NCBI RefSeq assembly: GCF_003112535.1
Contig: NZ_BEWA01000033.1
Coordinates: 1 to 64,000, forward strand
DNA from: Streptomyces rishiriensis
GTDB taxonomy: Bacteria; Actinomycetota; Actinomycetes; Streptomycetales; Streptomycetaceae
Direction of reading: 5' to 3'
Length of the DNA stretch: 64,000 nt
In this document: one piece after another, positions 17,000-25,723 of the stretch
How positions within the stretch are numbered: position 1 is the first letter of the stretch
How the letters are laid out: every line of letters starts with the position of its first letter
The notes under the pieces: generated by a model
What the model saw: the letters and a program-made list of their open reading frames with translations, nothing else
Told to the model about the DNA's origin: nothing
Databases searched by the model: none
Program-made: the position numbers and the translations under genes

Positions 17000-18562
17000 T
17001 CAGTTTCCTTCCCCGCGCAGCGGGTTGGGCAGCAGCGTCCACTGGTCCCCGGGCGTCCCCGGCGACAACCGCATCAGCGTCAGCGCCTTCGCCGGCAGCG
17101 GCTCCTCGCACAGGGCCGCCAGGTCCGGGGTGCGCGGGAGGTCCCGTACCGCCGCCTCCAGGGCCGCCCGCAGGGCCGGGCGGCCGCCCGCCGCCCCGGC
17201 CAGCGCGCCGGCCACCAGCGAGCCGAACAGCTTGCGCCGCAGCGCCGTCGTGTCGTCCGTGCGGATCCGGGCGGGCAGGCCCTCCGGCAGCCCGACGCCG
17301 TGCCGGGCCAGCCGGGCCGGACTGACGCGGATGTCGGCCAGGTCGCGGTAGACCAGCCGCAACGGGGCCCCCGACGCCGACAGCACGACCAGCAGGTTCT
17401 GACCGTGCGCCTCCAGCGCCACGCCCAGCTCCAGCAGCCGCAGTCCCACGCCGAGCGCCAGCCGCGCGAACTGCGCGAGCCAGAGCGGGGACCGAGGCAG
17501 CCCCGTCACGTCGAGGGCGGCTACCGGCACGACGTGCTCGCCCGGCGCCCCGTACACGTCCGGCGTCTCGCGCAGCACCGCCGCCAGGTCGGGGGAGTGG
17601 GCGGTGGCCGCGCCCAGGCTGCGGGTCAGGTGCAGCAGGCCGTCCGTGTGCGGCGTCAGGCTCTGCGCGAAATCGGACAGAGCCGCCGAGGCGGCGACGG
17701 AGGCGACGGAGATGTCCCGCACCGACGACGTCAGCCGGGTGCTCAGCGCCGTCTTGACGTGCGGGCCGCCGGGCAGGGCGAGCGTGCGCAGCGACATCAG
17801 CGGATGCGCCGTCACGCCCTGCGCGCAGGAGCGCTTCAGTACGTGCGCCGCCTGCCACGGATGCACCGGGATCATCAGCCGTGTCCCGTCCCTCAGGTGC
17901 TCGGGCCATTCGCCCGACACCAGGCACTCGCCGGCCGGCACGGGCAGCAGGCCCAGCCGCACGGCCGGCCGGTGCTCCGGCCCGTACGCCAGCTGTTCGG
18001 CGACCGAGAAGCCCGGCCGGGAACGGCAGTTGGGGTGGTAGGGATGGCCGTCGACGACCCGCTGCTCCCACTCCCAGTCCCGCACCGGCCACTGCTTCGG
18101 ATCGGTCGAGGGGGCGCTGAGGGGGTCCTGCCCGGCCCGGGACAGCGCCGACGAGGCGACGCTGTGGGCGAGCTCGGCGGCGAAGTCCGCACCGTGCGGG
18201 ACGGCCAGCGCCGCCATCAGGCGGGCGGGGTCGTCGTACGCCGTCCCGTCCAGCCACACCCGCGTCACCTGGTCGGCGCTCGCGTACGGGTCCGAGCGCG
18301 GGCCGCGCAGACGGCGGCCGTCGCGCAGCCGGAGCGTCAGCTCCCCCCGCCGCTGCGCGCCGGACCCCCCGCCCGGCTCCCCGCCCGGCTCCTCGCGGCG
18401 GTCGATCCAGGGCAGCGGCTCATGGGCGAGCCCCCGCCACAGCCGGGTCAGCACGCCCGCCCGCGCCCCCGGCAGCGCGGCCGCGAACCGCGGGCCGAGA
18501 GCGGGGCGCACGACGGCCAGTTCCTCGGCCAGCTCGGCCTCGGCGGTGGGGGGACGATGCAC
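17000..18562 (-). CDS. IucA/IucC-family siderophore synthetase (NIS), copy 1
   Basis: 520 residues from GTG 18562 with CCAGGAG upstream. NRPS-independent siderophore synthetases adenylate a carboxylate (usually citrate-derived) and condense it with an amine or alcohol. Family landmarks: GHPYHPNCRSRPGFS (about 180-195), MIPVHPWQAAHVL (about 237-249), VKTALSTRLTSSVRDIS (about 280-296), and the C-terminal FerIII-like FGSLVAGAL region. Most members have HPxHPxxKxRxG; here the Lys position is not Lys (NCRSR), which may affect nucleotide or acceptor choice. Divergent from copy 2 with about 100 bp between. The open frame upstream of 18562 is not coding. Confidence 0.88.
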   Translation of the reverse strand: MHRPPTAEAELAEELAVVRPALGPRFAAALPGARAGVLTRLWRGLAHEPLPWIDRREEPGGEPGGGSGAQRRGELTLRLRDGRRLRGPRSDPYASADQVTRVWLDGTAYDDPARLMAALAVPHGADFAAELAHSVASSALSRAGQDPLSAPSTDPKQWPVRDWEWEQRVVDGHPYHPNCRSRPGFSVAEQLAYGPEHRPAVRLGLLPVPAGECLVSGEWPEHLRDGTRLMIPVHPWQAAHVLKRSCAQGVTAHPLMSLRTLALPGGPHVKTALSTRLTSSVRDISVASVAASAALSDFAQSLTPHTDGLLHLTRSLGAATAHSPDLAAVLRETPDVYGAPGEHVVPVAALDVTGLPRSPLWLAQFARLALGVGLRLLELGVALEAHGQNLLVVLSASGAPLRLVYRDLADIRVSPARLARHGVGLPEGLPARIRTDDTTALRRKLFGSLVAGALAGAAGGRPALRAALEAAVRDLPRTPDLAALCEEPLPAKALTLMRLSPGTPGDQWTLLPNPLRGEGN

Positions 18563-18664
18563 GGGTGGGCTCCTGGGGATACGGGTACGCGTCACGACAG
18601 GGGGCGCGACGACAGCGATACTGATCTTCTCCGCCCGGAAGAACCGTAGGGAACCAGGGAACCA

Positions 18665-20248
18665 GTGGATCGCGTGGACCTCATCCCCCCGCCCGCCCAG
18701 GCCGCACCGGCCGCCCAGGCCGAACCGCCCGTGGGGACCGCGTCGCGCGCCGGGGCGGCAGCGGGTGCCGCCGGCGTCGCCGAGTGCGCCGACGCCCTCG
18801 CGGCCGCGCCGCTGCTCAACTGTCTGCTGCGGGAGGTCGCCGAACCGCTGCCGCCGGCGCCCTCGGACGACGGCCGGTTCCGGCACCGGCTGCCCGGCGG
18901 CCGCCTGCTGCGGGTACGCGGGCGGCGCCGGCCCGCCGAGCCCGAGCTGCTCACGGCGGGGGCCTGGCGTCGCCTGAGCCACGCCGAGCTGGTCGAGCTG
19001 GTCGCCGAGACGCTGCAACGGCGCACCGGTGTGGCCAACGCCGGACTGCCCGCCGAGATGACCGACAGCAGGGAGGTGGTCGCCGCACTGCTCGCGGCAC
19101 GCGCGGAGGCCACCCCGCCGGGCGGCGGCTATCTGCGCTCCGAGCAGTCGCTGCTCACCGGCCATCCCCACCACCCCGCGCCCAAGGCCCGCGGCGGCGG
19201 ACCGGCCGCCGGCTGGCTGCCGTACGCCCCCGAGGCGCACGCCCGCTTCCCGCTCGTCCTGCTGGGCCTGCGCGAGGACACGGTCGTCGAGGAGGGGGAC
19301 GTCTCGGCACTGGACGCCCTCGGCGCGGCCCCGCCCGGGTACCGGCTGCTGCCCGCCCACCCCTGGCAGCTCGATCTGGCCGGGCGGCGGCTCGCGCCCG
19401 CCTTCGCCGACGGCCGCCTGGTCCGGCTCGGCACGACCGGCTTCGCGGCCTGGCCGACGGCCGCCGTGCGCACCGTCTACGCGCCCGAGCGGGACCTGTG
19501 CCTGAAGTTCAGCCTCGACGTGCGCATCACCAACGACGTCCGCCGGCTGTGGCGCCACGACCTGCTGCGCCTGCGCCGGACGGACGCGGCCGCGGCCCGT
19601 GCCTTCGAGGCGATCGACGGCCCGGCGGCCTGGCTGAGCGACCGCGGCTACCGCACCGCGGCCTTCGCCTTCGAGGAACTCGCCGTGCTGGTCCGCGACG
19701 GCCTGGACGCCCGTCTGACGCCCGGCGCGACCCCGCTGCTCGCGGCAGGCCTGGTGGAGGGCTTCGACGGCAGTCCGCTCGACGCCGTCCAGGATCCGGC
19801 CGCCTGGTGGGAGGCGTATCTGCGCGTGGTCGTGCCGCCCGCTCTCACGGCCTTCGCCGACCACGGCGTCGTCCTGGAGGCCCACCTGCAGAACACCCTG
19901 GTCGCGGTCGACGCGGACGGCATGCCCGTGCAGGCGCTGTTCCGGGACGCCGAGGGCGTCAAGCTGCTGCCGGACGTGGAGCGGGCGGCCGGCTGGGAGC
20001 GGCTGGTGTACTGCCTGGTCGTGAACCATCTGTGGGAGCTCGCCGGGGCCCTGGCCGAGCGGTGCCCCGGGTTCGACCCGTGGCCCGCGGTGCGCCGGGA
20101 GCTGGCCCGCCACGACCTCCCCGAGATCGCCGGGCTGCTGGCCTCGCCGACCCTGCCCGGCAAGACCAACCTGCTGCTGCGGTGGACGGGCGCGGACGGC
20201 GCCGACGCCCGCTACCTGCCGCTGCCCAGCCCGCTGGCCCCTCCCTGA
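18665..20248 (+). CDS. IucA/IucC-family siderophore synthetase (NIS), copy 2
   Basis: 527 residues from GTG 18665 (another GTG at 18674). Landmarks: TGHPHHPAPKARGG (about 162-175, Lys present), LLPAHPWQLDL (about 229-239), AVRTVYAPERDLCLKFSLDV and RITNDVRRLW (about 267-296), VLEAHLQNTLVAVD near 407. FerIII-like C-terminus VYCLVVNHLWELAG. Divergent from copy 1. No amino-acid decarboxylase, monooxygenase, acyltransferase, exporter or siderophore-binding lipoprotein is nearby, so precursors would come from elsewhere. I see no clear TTAGGTTAGGCT-type iron box in the shared promoter. Confidence 0.9.
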   Translation: MDRVDLIPPPAQAAPAAQAEPPVGTASRAGAAAGAAGVAECADALAAAPLLNCLLREVAEPLPPAPSDDGRFRHRLPGGRLLRVRGRRRPAEPELLTAGAWRRLSHAELVELVAETLQRRTGVANAGLPAEMTDSREVVAALLAARAEATPPGGGYLRSEQSLLTGHPHHPAPKARGGGPAAGWLPYAPEAHARFPLVLLGLREDTVVEEGDVSALDALGAAPPGYRLLPAHPWQLDLAGRRLAPAFADGRLVRLGTTGFAAWPTAAVRTVYAPERDLCLKFSLDVRITNDVRRLWRHDLLRLRRTDAAAARAFEAIDGPAAWLSDRGYRTAAFAFEELAVLVRDGLDARLTPGATPLLAAGLVEGFDGSPLDAVQDPAAWWEAYLRVVVPPALTAFADHGVVLEAHLQNTLVAVDADGMPVQALFRDAEGVKLLPDVERAAGWERLVYCLVVNHLWELAGALAERCPGFDPWPAVRRELARHDLPEIAGLLASPTLPGKTNLLLRWTGADGADARYLPLPSPLAPP

Positions 20249-20408
20249 CGCGGACCGCCTCGGCCGACCAGGCCACGCGCTTGACTACTATGTTCACTTC
20301 AGGCCGGAGGCCGGAGGCACGGGGCGCGCCGTCCTCGCAGGACGCGGCTCAGAAGGGCTCCGTCCGGATCGCAGCACCTCGGAGGTGGCCGTGGAAGGTG
20401 AGGCTGAC

Positions 20409-20435
20409 ATGCGACAGGGCCCGCGGACGTGCTGA
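20409..20435 (+). other. Possible eight-residue leader ORF overlapping the HipA-like start
   Basis: ATG 20409 has GGTGAGG (20398-20404) four bases upstream, the best ribosome site in the region. It encodes MRQGPRTC and stops at TGA 20433-20435, just inside the HipA-like gene whose GTG 20429 has no ribosome site of its own. This arrangement would allow translational coupling or attenuation. Inference from sequence only. Confidence 0.4.
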
Positions 20436-21343
20436 GGACGGTCACGGCGACCCGCTATGTCGAGCCCCTGCGCTCGGGCGGGTCCGTGCCGGCGGTCGTC
20501 GAGGCCGACGACCTGGGCACCTACGTCGTGAAGTTCACCGGTTCCGCGCAGGGCCGCAAGGCGCTGGTCGCCGAGGTCGTCGTGGGCGAGCTGGCCCGCG
20601 CCCTCGGCCTCAGGTTCCCCGAGCTGGTGTTCGTGCACTTCGACCCCGCCGTCGCCGAGGCCGAGCCCCACCAGGAGGTGCGCGACCTGCACGGCGCGAG
20701 CGCGGGACTCAACCTCGGCATGGACTTCCTGCCGGGCGCGAAGGACTTCACCCCGGAAGTCGCCGGCGGCTTTCCCGTGGACCCGCTGGAGGCCGGCCGG
20801 ATCGTCTGGCTCGACGCCCTCACCGTGAACGTGGACCGCACGGTCCACAGCTCGAACCTGATGATCTGGCCCACGTTCGGGACCGCGCCGACGCGTCTGT
20901 GGCTGATCGACCACGGCGCGGCCCTCGTCTTCCACCACCGCTGGGACACGACCGCGCCCGAGAAGTCCTACGACTTCCGGCACCACGCCCTCGGCTCGTA
21001 CGCCCCCGACGTGCGGGCCGCCGACGCGGAACTGGCCGGCCGGGTGACGCGCGAGCTGCTGCGGGAGATCACGGCGGTCGTCCCGGACGACTGGCTGGCC
21101 GGCGAGGAGGGGTTCGCGAGCCCGGACGACGTCCGCCAGGCGTACGTCGACCACCTCCACGCGCGCGTGCGCGCCTCGGCGGCCTGGCTGCCCACCGACT
21201 TCCCCACCCGGGACGAGCTCGCCGCGGAGGAGGCCGTCCGGGCGGCGAGGACCCGGCGGGACCGGCCGGACTGGCTCAAGCGGGTTCCCGACCTGCACGG
21301 CAGACCGGCCGCGGAACAGGATTGGTCGGTGCACCTCGGATGA
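20429..21343 (+). CDS. HipA-like kinase family protein
   Basis: 304 residues from GTG 20429. Matches the actinobacterial HipA-like (HipA_2-type) family: start LRTVTATRYVEPL, lysine-bearing strand TYVVKFTGSAQGRKALVAEVV (split around residues 31-50), catalytic-loop-like DALTVNVDRTVHSSNLM (Asp/Asn spaced as in HipA), and DFG-like IDHGAALVFHH. It is single-domain and lacks the HipB partner and operator of classical HipAB. Overlaps the SelW-like gene by ATGA. Target unknown. Confidence 0.8.
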   Translation: MLRTVTATRYVEPLRSGGSVPAVVEADDLGTYVVKFTGSAQGRKALVAEVVVGELARALGLRFPELVFVHFDPAVAEAEPHQEVRDLHGASAGLNLGMDFLPGAKDFTPEVAGGFPVDPLEAGRIVWLDALTVNVDRTVHSSNLMIWPTFGTAPTRLWLIDHGAALVFHHRWDTTAPEKSYDFRHHALGSYAPDVRAADAELAGRVTRELLREITAVVPDDWLAGEEGFASPDDVRQAYVDHLHARVRASAAWLPTDFPTRDELAAEEAVRAARTRRDRPDWLKRVPDLHGRPAAEQDWSVHLG

Positions 21344-21624
21344 GCGACACGCAGCGCGTCGAGATCGAGTACTGCACCCAGTGCCGCTGGCTGCCGCGCG
21401 CCGCCTGGCTGGCGCAGGAACTGCTCACGACGTTCGAGTCCGAACTGAGCGAGCTGTCCCTGCGGCCGGGCACGGGCGGCGTCTTCGTCGTCCGCGTGGG
21501 CGACGAGGTGGTCTGGGACCGCCGCGAGCAGGGCTTCCCGGAGCCCACGGCCGTGAAGCGGGCCGTGCGCGACCGAGTGGCCCCGGGCAGGTCCCTGGGC
21601 CACTCGGAGCGTCCTGGATCCTGA
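21340..21624 (+). CDS. SelW/Rdx-family thioredoxin-like protein
   Basis: 94 residues. Rdx family (SelT/SelW/SelH) with CTQC at residues 12-15, Cys in place of selenocysteine, after the strand RVEIEY. The TGGVFVVRVGDEVVWDR strand pair and FPEPTAVKRAVRD helix fit the fold. Coupled to the HipA-like gene (ATGA) and ends only 12 bases before the convergent aceB stop. Redox role inferred from family; the partner is unknown. Confidence 0.88.
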   Translation: MSDTQRVEIEYCTQCRWLPRAAWLAQELLTTFESELSELSLRPGTGGVFVVRVGDEVVWDRREQGFPEPTAVKRAVRDRVAPGRSLGHSERPGS

Positions 21625-21636
21625 CGCCGGCGCGGC

Positions 21637-23271
21637 TCAGCCCCTGAGCTGCTCGTAGGCCGGCAGGGTGAGGAAGTCCGCGTAGTCCTCGTCGAGGGCG
21701 ACCGTCAGCAGCAGGTCGTGGGCCTGCTGCCAGTGGCCTGCCGCGAAGGCCTCCGCGCCGATCTCCTCGCGGATCGCGGCCAGTTCCCGGGCCGCGACCT
21801 CGCGGGCCAGCTCCGGCGTGGCCTTCACCGTGCTTCCCTCGTGCGCGAACTCGACGCCGGCGTTGATCCACTGCCAGATCTGCGAGCGGGAGATCTCGGC
21901 GGTCGCCGCGTCCTCCATGAGATCGAAGATGGCGACCGCGCCCAGGCCGCGCAGCCAGGCCTCGATGTAACGGATGCCCACCTGCACGGCGTTGACCAGG
22001 CCCGCGTAGGTCGGCCGGGCGTCCAGGGAGTCGACGGCGATCAGGTCGGCCGCCTCGACGCGGACGTCCTCGCGCAGCCGGTCCTTCTGGTGGGGTTTGT
22101 CGCCGAGGACCTTGTCGAAGGACTCCATGGCGATCGGCACCAGATCGGGGTGGGCCACCCAGGAGCCGTCGAATCCGTCGGCCGCCTCGCGGTCCTTGTC
22201 GGCGCGGACCTTCTCGAAGGCGGCCTTGTTGACCTCGGCGTCCCGGCGCGAGGGGATGAAGGCCGCCATGCCGCCGATCGCGTGCGCGCCGCGCTTGTGG
22301 CAGGTGCGCACGAGGAGTTCGGTGTACGCGCGCATGAACGGGGCGGTCATGGTGACCGCGTTGCGGTCCGGGAGGACGAACTTCGCCCCGCCGTCACGGA
22401 AGTTCTTCACGATGGAGAACAGGTAGTCCCAGCGGCCGGCGTTCAACCCCGAGGCGTGGTCGCGCAGTTCGTAGAGGATCTCCTCCATCTCGTACGCGGC
22501 GGTGATCGTCTCGATGAGGACGGTGGCGCGGACGGTGCCCTGCGGGATGCCGAGGTGGTCCTGCGCGAAGACGAACACGTCGTTCCAGAGGCGGGCCTCC
22601 AGGTGCGACTCGGTCTTCGGGAGGTAGAAGTACGGTCCCTTGCCGAGGTCGAGCAGACGCCGGGCGTTGTGGAAGAAGTACAGGCCGAAGTCGACGAAGG
22701 CGCCGGGGACCGCGACTCCGTCGGCGTCGACGAGATGCCGTTCGGCCAGGTGCCAGCCGCGCGGCCGCATGACGACCGTGGCGAGCTCGCCGTCGTCCTT
22801 CAGGGCGTACGACTTGCCGGACTTCGGGTCGGTGAAGTCGATGTCGCGGGTGAACGCGTCGGCCAGGTTGAGCTGCCCGACGACGACGTTCTCCCAGGTC
22901 GGCGCCGAGGCGTCCTCGAAGTCGGCGAGCCAGACCCTGGCGCCCGAGTTGAGGGCGTTGATCGTCATCTTGCGGTCGGTCGGGCCGGTGATCTCGACCC
23001 GGCGGTCGTCGAGGGCCGCGGGAGCCGGGGCCACCCGCCAGGAGTCGTCCGCGCGGATCGCGGCGGTCTCCGGGAGGAAGTCGAGTGTGCAGGTGCGGGC
23101 GATCTCGGCGCGCCGCACCGCACGCCGGGCCAGCAGCTCGTCACGGCGCGGGGTGAACCGCCGGTGCAGCTCGGCCACGAAGGCGAGCGCCGTCTCGGTG
23201 AGGACCTCCTCCTGCCGCGGCAGGGGCTCGGCGTCGACGATGGCCAGCGGGGACGGCGCTGGTGCGGACAT
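21637..23271 (-). CDS. aceB: Malate synthase A
   Basis: 544 residues, the length of the A isoform. Condenses glyoxylate with acetyl-CoA to malate. Recognisable: MTINALNSGARVWLADFEDA, the substrate segment VMRPRGWHL, NAGRWDYLFSIVKNF, and the C-terminal DLMEDAATAEISRSQIWQW that carries the catalytic Asp. ATG 23271 with GGAAG upstream. The promoter at 23354-23407 has two AllR-type boxes plus an abutting second inverted repeat, tying it to ureide-derived glyoxylate rather than acetate growth (inference). Confidence 0.96.
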   Translation of the reverse strand: MSAPAPSPLAIVDAEPLPRQEEVLTETALAFVAELHRRFTPRRDELLARRAVRRAEIARTCTLDFLPETAAIRADDSWRVAPAPAALDDRRVEITGPTDRKMTINALNSGARVWLADFEDASAPTWENVVVGQLNLADAFTRDIDFTDPKSGKSYALKDDGELATVVMRPRGWHLAERHLVDADGVAVPGAFVDFGLYFFHNARRLLDLGKGPYFYLPKTESHLEARLWNDVFVFAQDHLGIPQGTVRATVLIETITAAYEMEEILYELRDHASGLNAGRWDYLFSIVKNFRDGGAKFVLPDRNAVTMTAPFMRAYTELLVRTCHKRGAHAIGGMAAFIPSRRDAEVNKAAFEKVRADKDREAADGFDGSWVAHPDLVPIAMESFDKVLGDKPHQKDRLREDVRVEAADLIAVDSLDARPTYAGLVNAVQVGIRYIEAWLRGLGAVAIFDLMEDAATAEISRSQIWQWINAGVEFAHEGSTVKATPELAREVAARELAAIREEIGAEAFAAGHWQQAHDLLLTVALDEDYADFLTLPAYEQLRG

Positions 23272-23353
23272 GAGCGGTCACTTCCTTCAGCGTTGGCACC
23301 GGGTGCCAGTCGAACCGGGGAGGGCGGTCCGGGTCCTGGACGGGACCGGATCC

Positions 23354-23407
23354 TTCTGAACAGTGGATACTAGTTTCCTCATCGTGGAAGTTCAATGGTT
23401 TGTTGAT
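23354..23407. promoter_or_regulatory. Composite operator upstream of aceB
   Basis: AllR-type boxes TTCTGAACAGTGGAT (23354-23368) and TTCCTCATCGTGGAA (23375-23389), 21 bp apart. One base later comes the second inverted repeat TTCAAT-GGTTT-GTTGAT (23391-23407), a one-mismatch-per-arm version of the element before uraD and allB. Confidence 0.7.
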
Positions 23408-23455
23408 GTCGAGATTCTCCGGGTCGAGGCAGGGTGGCGCTCAGTGCCAGGGCCC

Positions 23456-24067
23456 TCACTCGAGGTGCACGAGATCGTCGGGCGTGTCGATGTCGAACGG
23501 CCGGGCGACGTCCCCGCACTCGACGAGCGTGATCGCCTCCGCGTGCTCCTTCAGGTAGGCGCGTGCCCCCCGGTCGCCGGTCGCAGTCGCCGCCACGCCC
23601 GCCCAGTGGTCCGCCCCCAGCAGGACGGGATGGCCGCGCACGCCGTCGTACACGGCCGAGACCAGCGAGGACGCGTCCCCGCCGGCGGCGAGCACCCGGG
23701 CCACCGCCTCGGGCCCGATGCCGGGCTGGTCGACGAGACAGACCAGCGCGGCCCGCGCCCCCGTCCCGGCGAGCGAACCGAGCCCGGCCCGCAGCGACGT
23801 GCCCATGCCCGACTCCCACTCCGGGTTCCTCACGATCACGCACCCGGCGAGCCGCGCCCGCTCCTGTACGGCGTCGGCGGCCGCGCCCAGCACCACGTGC
23901 ACGCGTGCGCATCCCGCGGCGCGCAGCACCCCCACCGCGTGCTCCACCAGTGGCCGTCCCCGGTGCGCGAGCAGGGCCTTGGGCCGCCCGCCGAGGCGTC
24001 GGCCGCCGCCCGCGGCGAGCAGCAGCCCGACGACCTGGTCCCCGCCCCGCGCTTCCTCGTCCGTCAT
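23456..24067 (-). CDS. MobA/MocA-like nucleotidyltransferase
   Basis: 203 residues. GT-A fold NTP transferase: N-terminal LLLAAGGGRRLGGRPKALL (about 15-33) is the NTP-binding loop, CLVDQPGIG carries the metal Asp, and GVRGHPVLLGADHW the base-recognition segment. The family makes molybdopterin cytosine dinucleotide for xanthine-dehydrogenase-type enzymes, or similar conjugates. That fits purine catabolism, but no xdh genes are in the window. It is upstream of aceB on the same strand, separated from it by the composite operator, so probably independently transcribed. Confidence 0.78.
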   Translation of the reverse strand: MTDEEARGGDQVVGLLLAAGGGRRLGGRPKALLAHRGRPLVEHAVGVLRAAGCARVHVVLGAAADAVQERARLAGCVIVRNPEWESGMGTSLRAGLGSLAGTGARAALVCLVDQPGIGPEAVARVLAAGGDASSLVSAVYDGVRGHPVLLGADHWAGVAATATGDRGARAYLKEHAEAITLVECGDVARPFDIDTPDDLVHLE

Positions 24068-24258
24068 GCGTCCTGCATACCTGACGGGACGTCGGCCGCG
24101 CGGCCTCCCAGGGCTGAATTTCCGTACGCGCTGTGGCGCACCCGGCGTCGGGTGGCGTTTACTGACCCGCGCGTCGTCCGGCGCCGACGGCCGTCACGGG
24201 GGCGCGGGGCGGGACGAGGCGGGCGTCCACGCGCGCGTGCGCGTGAGGGGGGAGAGCG

Positions 24259-24573
24259 GTGTTGCGGAGCTTGGGACACAGGACGGTGACCGGCGGCGAC
24301 GAGGATCAGAGGGTGGCGGAACTGCGGGCCGCGGTGTCCCGGCTGCGCCGTGAACTCGCCGCGCACCCGGCCGAGTTCCCCGACCGGGTCATCGCCGAGG
24401 ACGAACTCGCCGCCCTTGCCGCGATGGCGGCCCACGGCGTCCCGGAGGTCCCTCGCCTACGGCGCTCCCTGCTGGTGATCGCGGGCGCCATCGGCTCGGT
24501 GAGCGCGCTGGCCAGGGGTCTGTCGGACGTGCGTGGCGCGGTGGAGCTGTTCGGGGAACCGCCCCGGCGCTGA
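24259..24573 (+). CDS. Small conserved protein, probably DUF5955-type
   Basis: 104 residues from GTG 24259 with GGGGGGAG upstream (24246-24253). An amphipathic N-terminal helix (RVAELRAAVSRLRRELAAH) is followed by AEDELAALAAMAAHG and a hydrophobic C-terminal helix (RRSLLVIAGAIGSVSALARG). I recall this as a short Streptomyces family (DUF5955) often next to the allantoin regulator; no function is known. A 15-bp unit (TGAAACGCCCGGCGT type) is tandemly repeated right after the stop codon. Confidence 0.68.
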   Translation: MLRSLGHRTVTGGDEDQRVAELRAAVSRLRRELAAHPAEFPDRVIAEDELAALAAMAAHGVPEVPRLRRSLLVIAGAIGSVSALARGLSDVRGAVELFGEPPRR

Positions 24574-24723
24574 AACGCCCGGCGTTGAAACGCCCGGCGC
24601 TGAACCGTGCTCGCCCGGAGGCCGCTCGGACGGACCGTCAGGAACCCGGCGGGGTCCGCGCGTTCACGGGTTCCGCGCCTTCTGGGCTCCATGCCTTCGG
24701 GGGTGCTGCACGTCCTGCGCGTC

Positions 24724-25530
24724 CTACGGGTTCGGCGTCCCCGTCCCCTGGTTGGCGAGGGCCTGGGACAGTTCCACCGCCACCTGCTGCAGCACCGGCA
24801 CGATCCTCTCCGTGGCCGACTCCGTGACGCGGCCCGCCGGCCCGGAGATGGAGACCGCCGCCGCCGTGGGGGAGTCCGGCACGGACACCGCCAGGCAGCG
24901 GACGCCGATCTCCTGCTCGTTGTCGTCGACCGCGTATCCGGCCTGCCGCACGTCCGCGAGCGCGGCGAGGAAGCCGTCGGGGGTGGTGATGGTCTTCTCC
25001 GTCGCGGCGGGCATGCCGGTGCGGGCGAGCAGGGCGCGTACCTCGTGGTCCGGGAAGCCCGCGAGGAGGGCCTTGCCGACGCCGGTGGAGTGCGGCAGGA
25101 CGCGCCGGCCGACCTCGGTGAACATCCGCATCGAGTGCTTGGACGGCACCTGCGCCACGTACACGATCTCGTCGCCGTCGAGCAGCGCCATGTTCGCGGT
25201 CTCGCCGGTCTCCTCGACGAGGCGGGCCAGGTAGGGGCGGGCCCAGGTGCCCAGCAGCCGGGACGCGGACTCGCCGAGCCGGATCAGCCTCGGGCCCAGC
25301 GCGTAGCGGCGGTTCGTCTGCTGGCGGACGTAACCGCAGGCCACCAGGGTGCGCATCAGACGGTGGATGGTGGGCAGCGGGAGGCCGCTGGTCGCGGACA
25401 GCTCGCTCAGGCCGACCTCGCCGCCCGCGTCCGCCATCCGCTCCAGCAGATCGAAGGCCCGCTCGAGGGACTGGACGCCTCCGCCGGCGGACTTGGCGGA
25501 GTCGGTGGTGCTGGCGCTGGACGTCGGCAC
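24724..25530 (-). CDS. allR: IclR-family repressor of the allantoin pathway
   Basis: 268 residues. N-terminal winged helix (about 20-80) with LSELSATSGLPLPTIHRLM, effector domain (about 95-260) with VYVAQVPSKHSMRMF and HSTGVGKALLAG. In IclR-type AllR proteins this domain binds allantoate or glyoxylate-like effectors. Divergent from allB with a 251-bp region holding three 15-bp boxes, two within about 117 bases of its own start, so autoregulation is likely. The conserved boxes at gcl, hyi, aceB and allB fit its regulon. Symbol by homology and context. Confidence 0.88.
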   Translation of the reverse strand: MPTSSASTTDSAKSAGGGVQSLERAFDLLERMADAGGEVGLSELSATSGLPLPTIHRLMRTLVACGYVRQQTNRRYALGPRLIRLGESASRLLGTWARPYLARLVEETGETANMALLDGDEIVYVAQVPSKHSMRMFTEVGRRVLPHSTGVGKALLAGFPDHEVRALLARTGMPAATEKTITTPDGFLAALADVRQAGYAVDDNEQEIGVRCLAVSVPDSPTAAAVSISGPAGRVTESATERIVPVLQQVAVELSQALANQGTGTPNP

Positions 25531-25611
25531 GGGCGCGTTCCTTTCGAAACCGGCGGGAAGAGCTGAAGCCTACCGGGGGGTCGGTTGACTCCCCGCTGGT
25601 GCGTGGCTACC

Positions 25612-25647
25612 TTCTGCCTGTCGGAATAGTAATTCCGTCTTGTGGAA
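25612..25647. promoter_or_regulatory. Paired AllR-type operator between allR and allB
   Basis: TTCTGCCTGTCGGAA (25612-25626) and TTCCGTCTTGTGGAA (25633-25647), again 21 bp apart. Located 82-117 bases upstream of the allR start and 135-170 bases upstream of allB, so it could act on either or both promoters. Confidence 0.75.
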
Positions 25648-25723
25648 ACATCCAGAGCGGCGGCGCGGGGTGCACTGTGGAGGAGTGTGCCCTTGACGGC
25701 GTGCGGGCGGGAGTGAAGACTCC

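Noticed and set aside
18563..18664. Iron box in the divergent siderophore promoter
   Set aside because: No stretch resembles the TTAGGTTAGGCTCACCTAA consensus closely enough by eye.
17000..20113. 1,037-codon minus-strand frame suggesting a giant IucA/IucC protein
   Set aside because: Family similarity and the ribosome site begin at 18562; upstream codons are antisense to copy 2.
18784..21624. 946-codon plus-strand frame across the siderophore and HipA region
   Set aside because: Only its last 95 codons (the SelW-like gene) are real; the rest is out-of-frame Arg/Pro-rich sequence.
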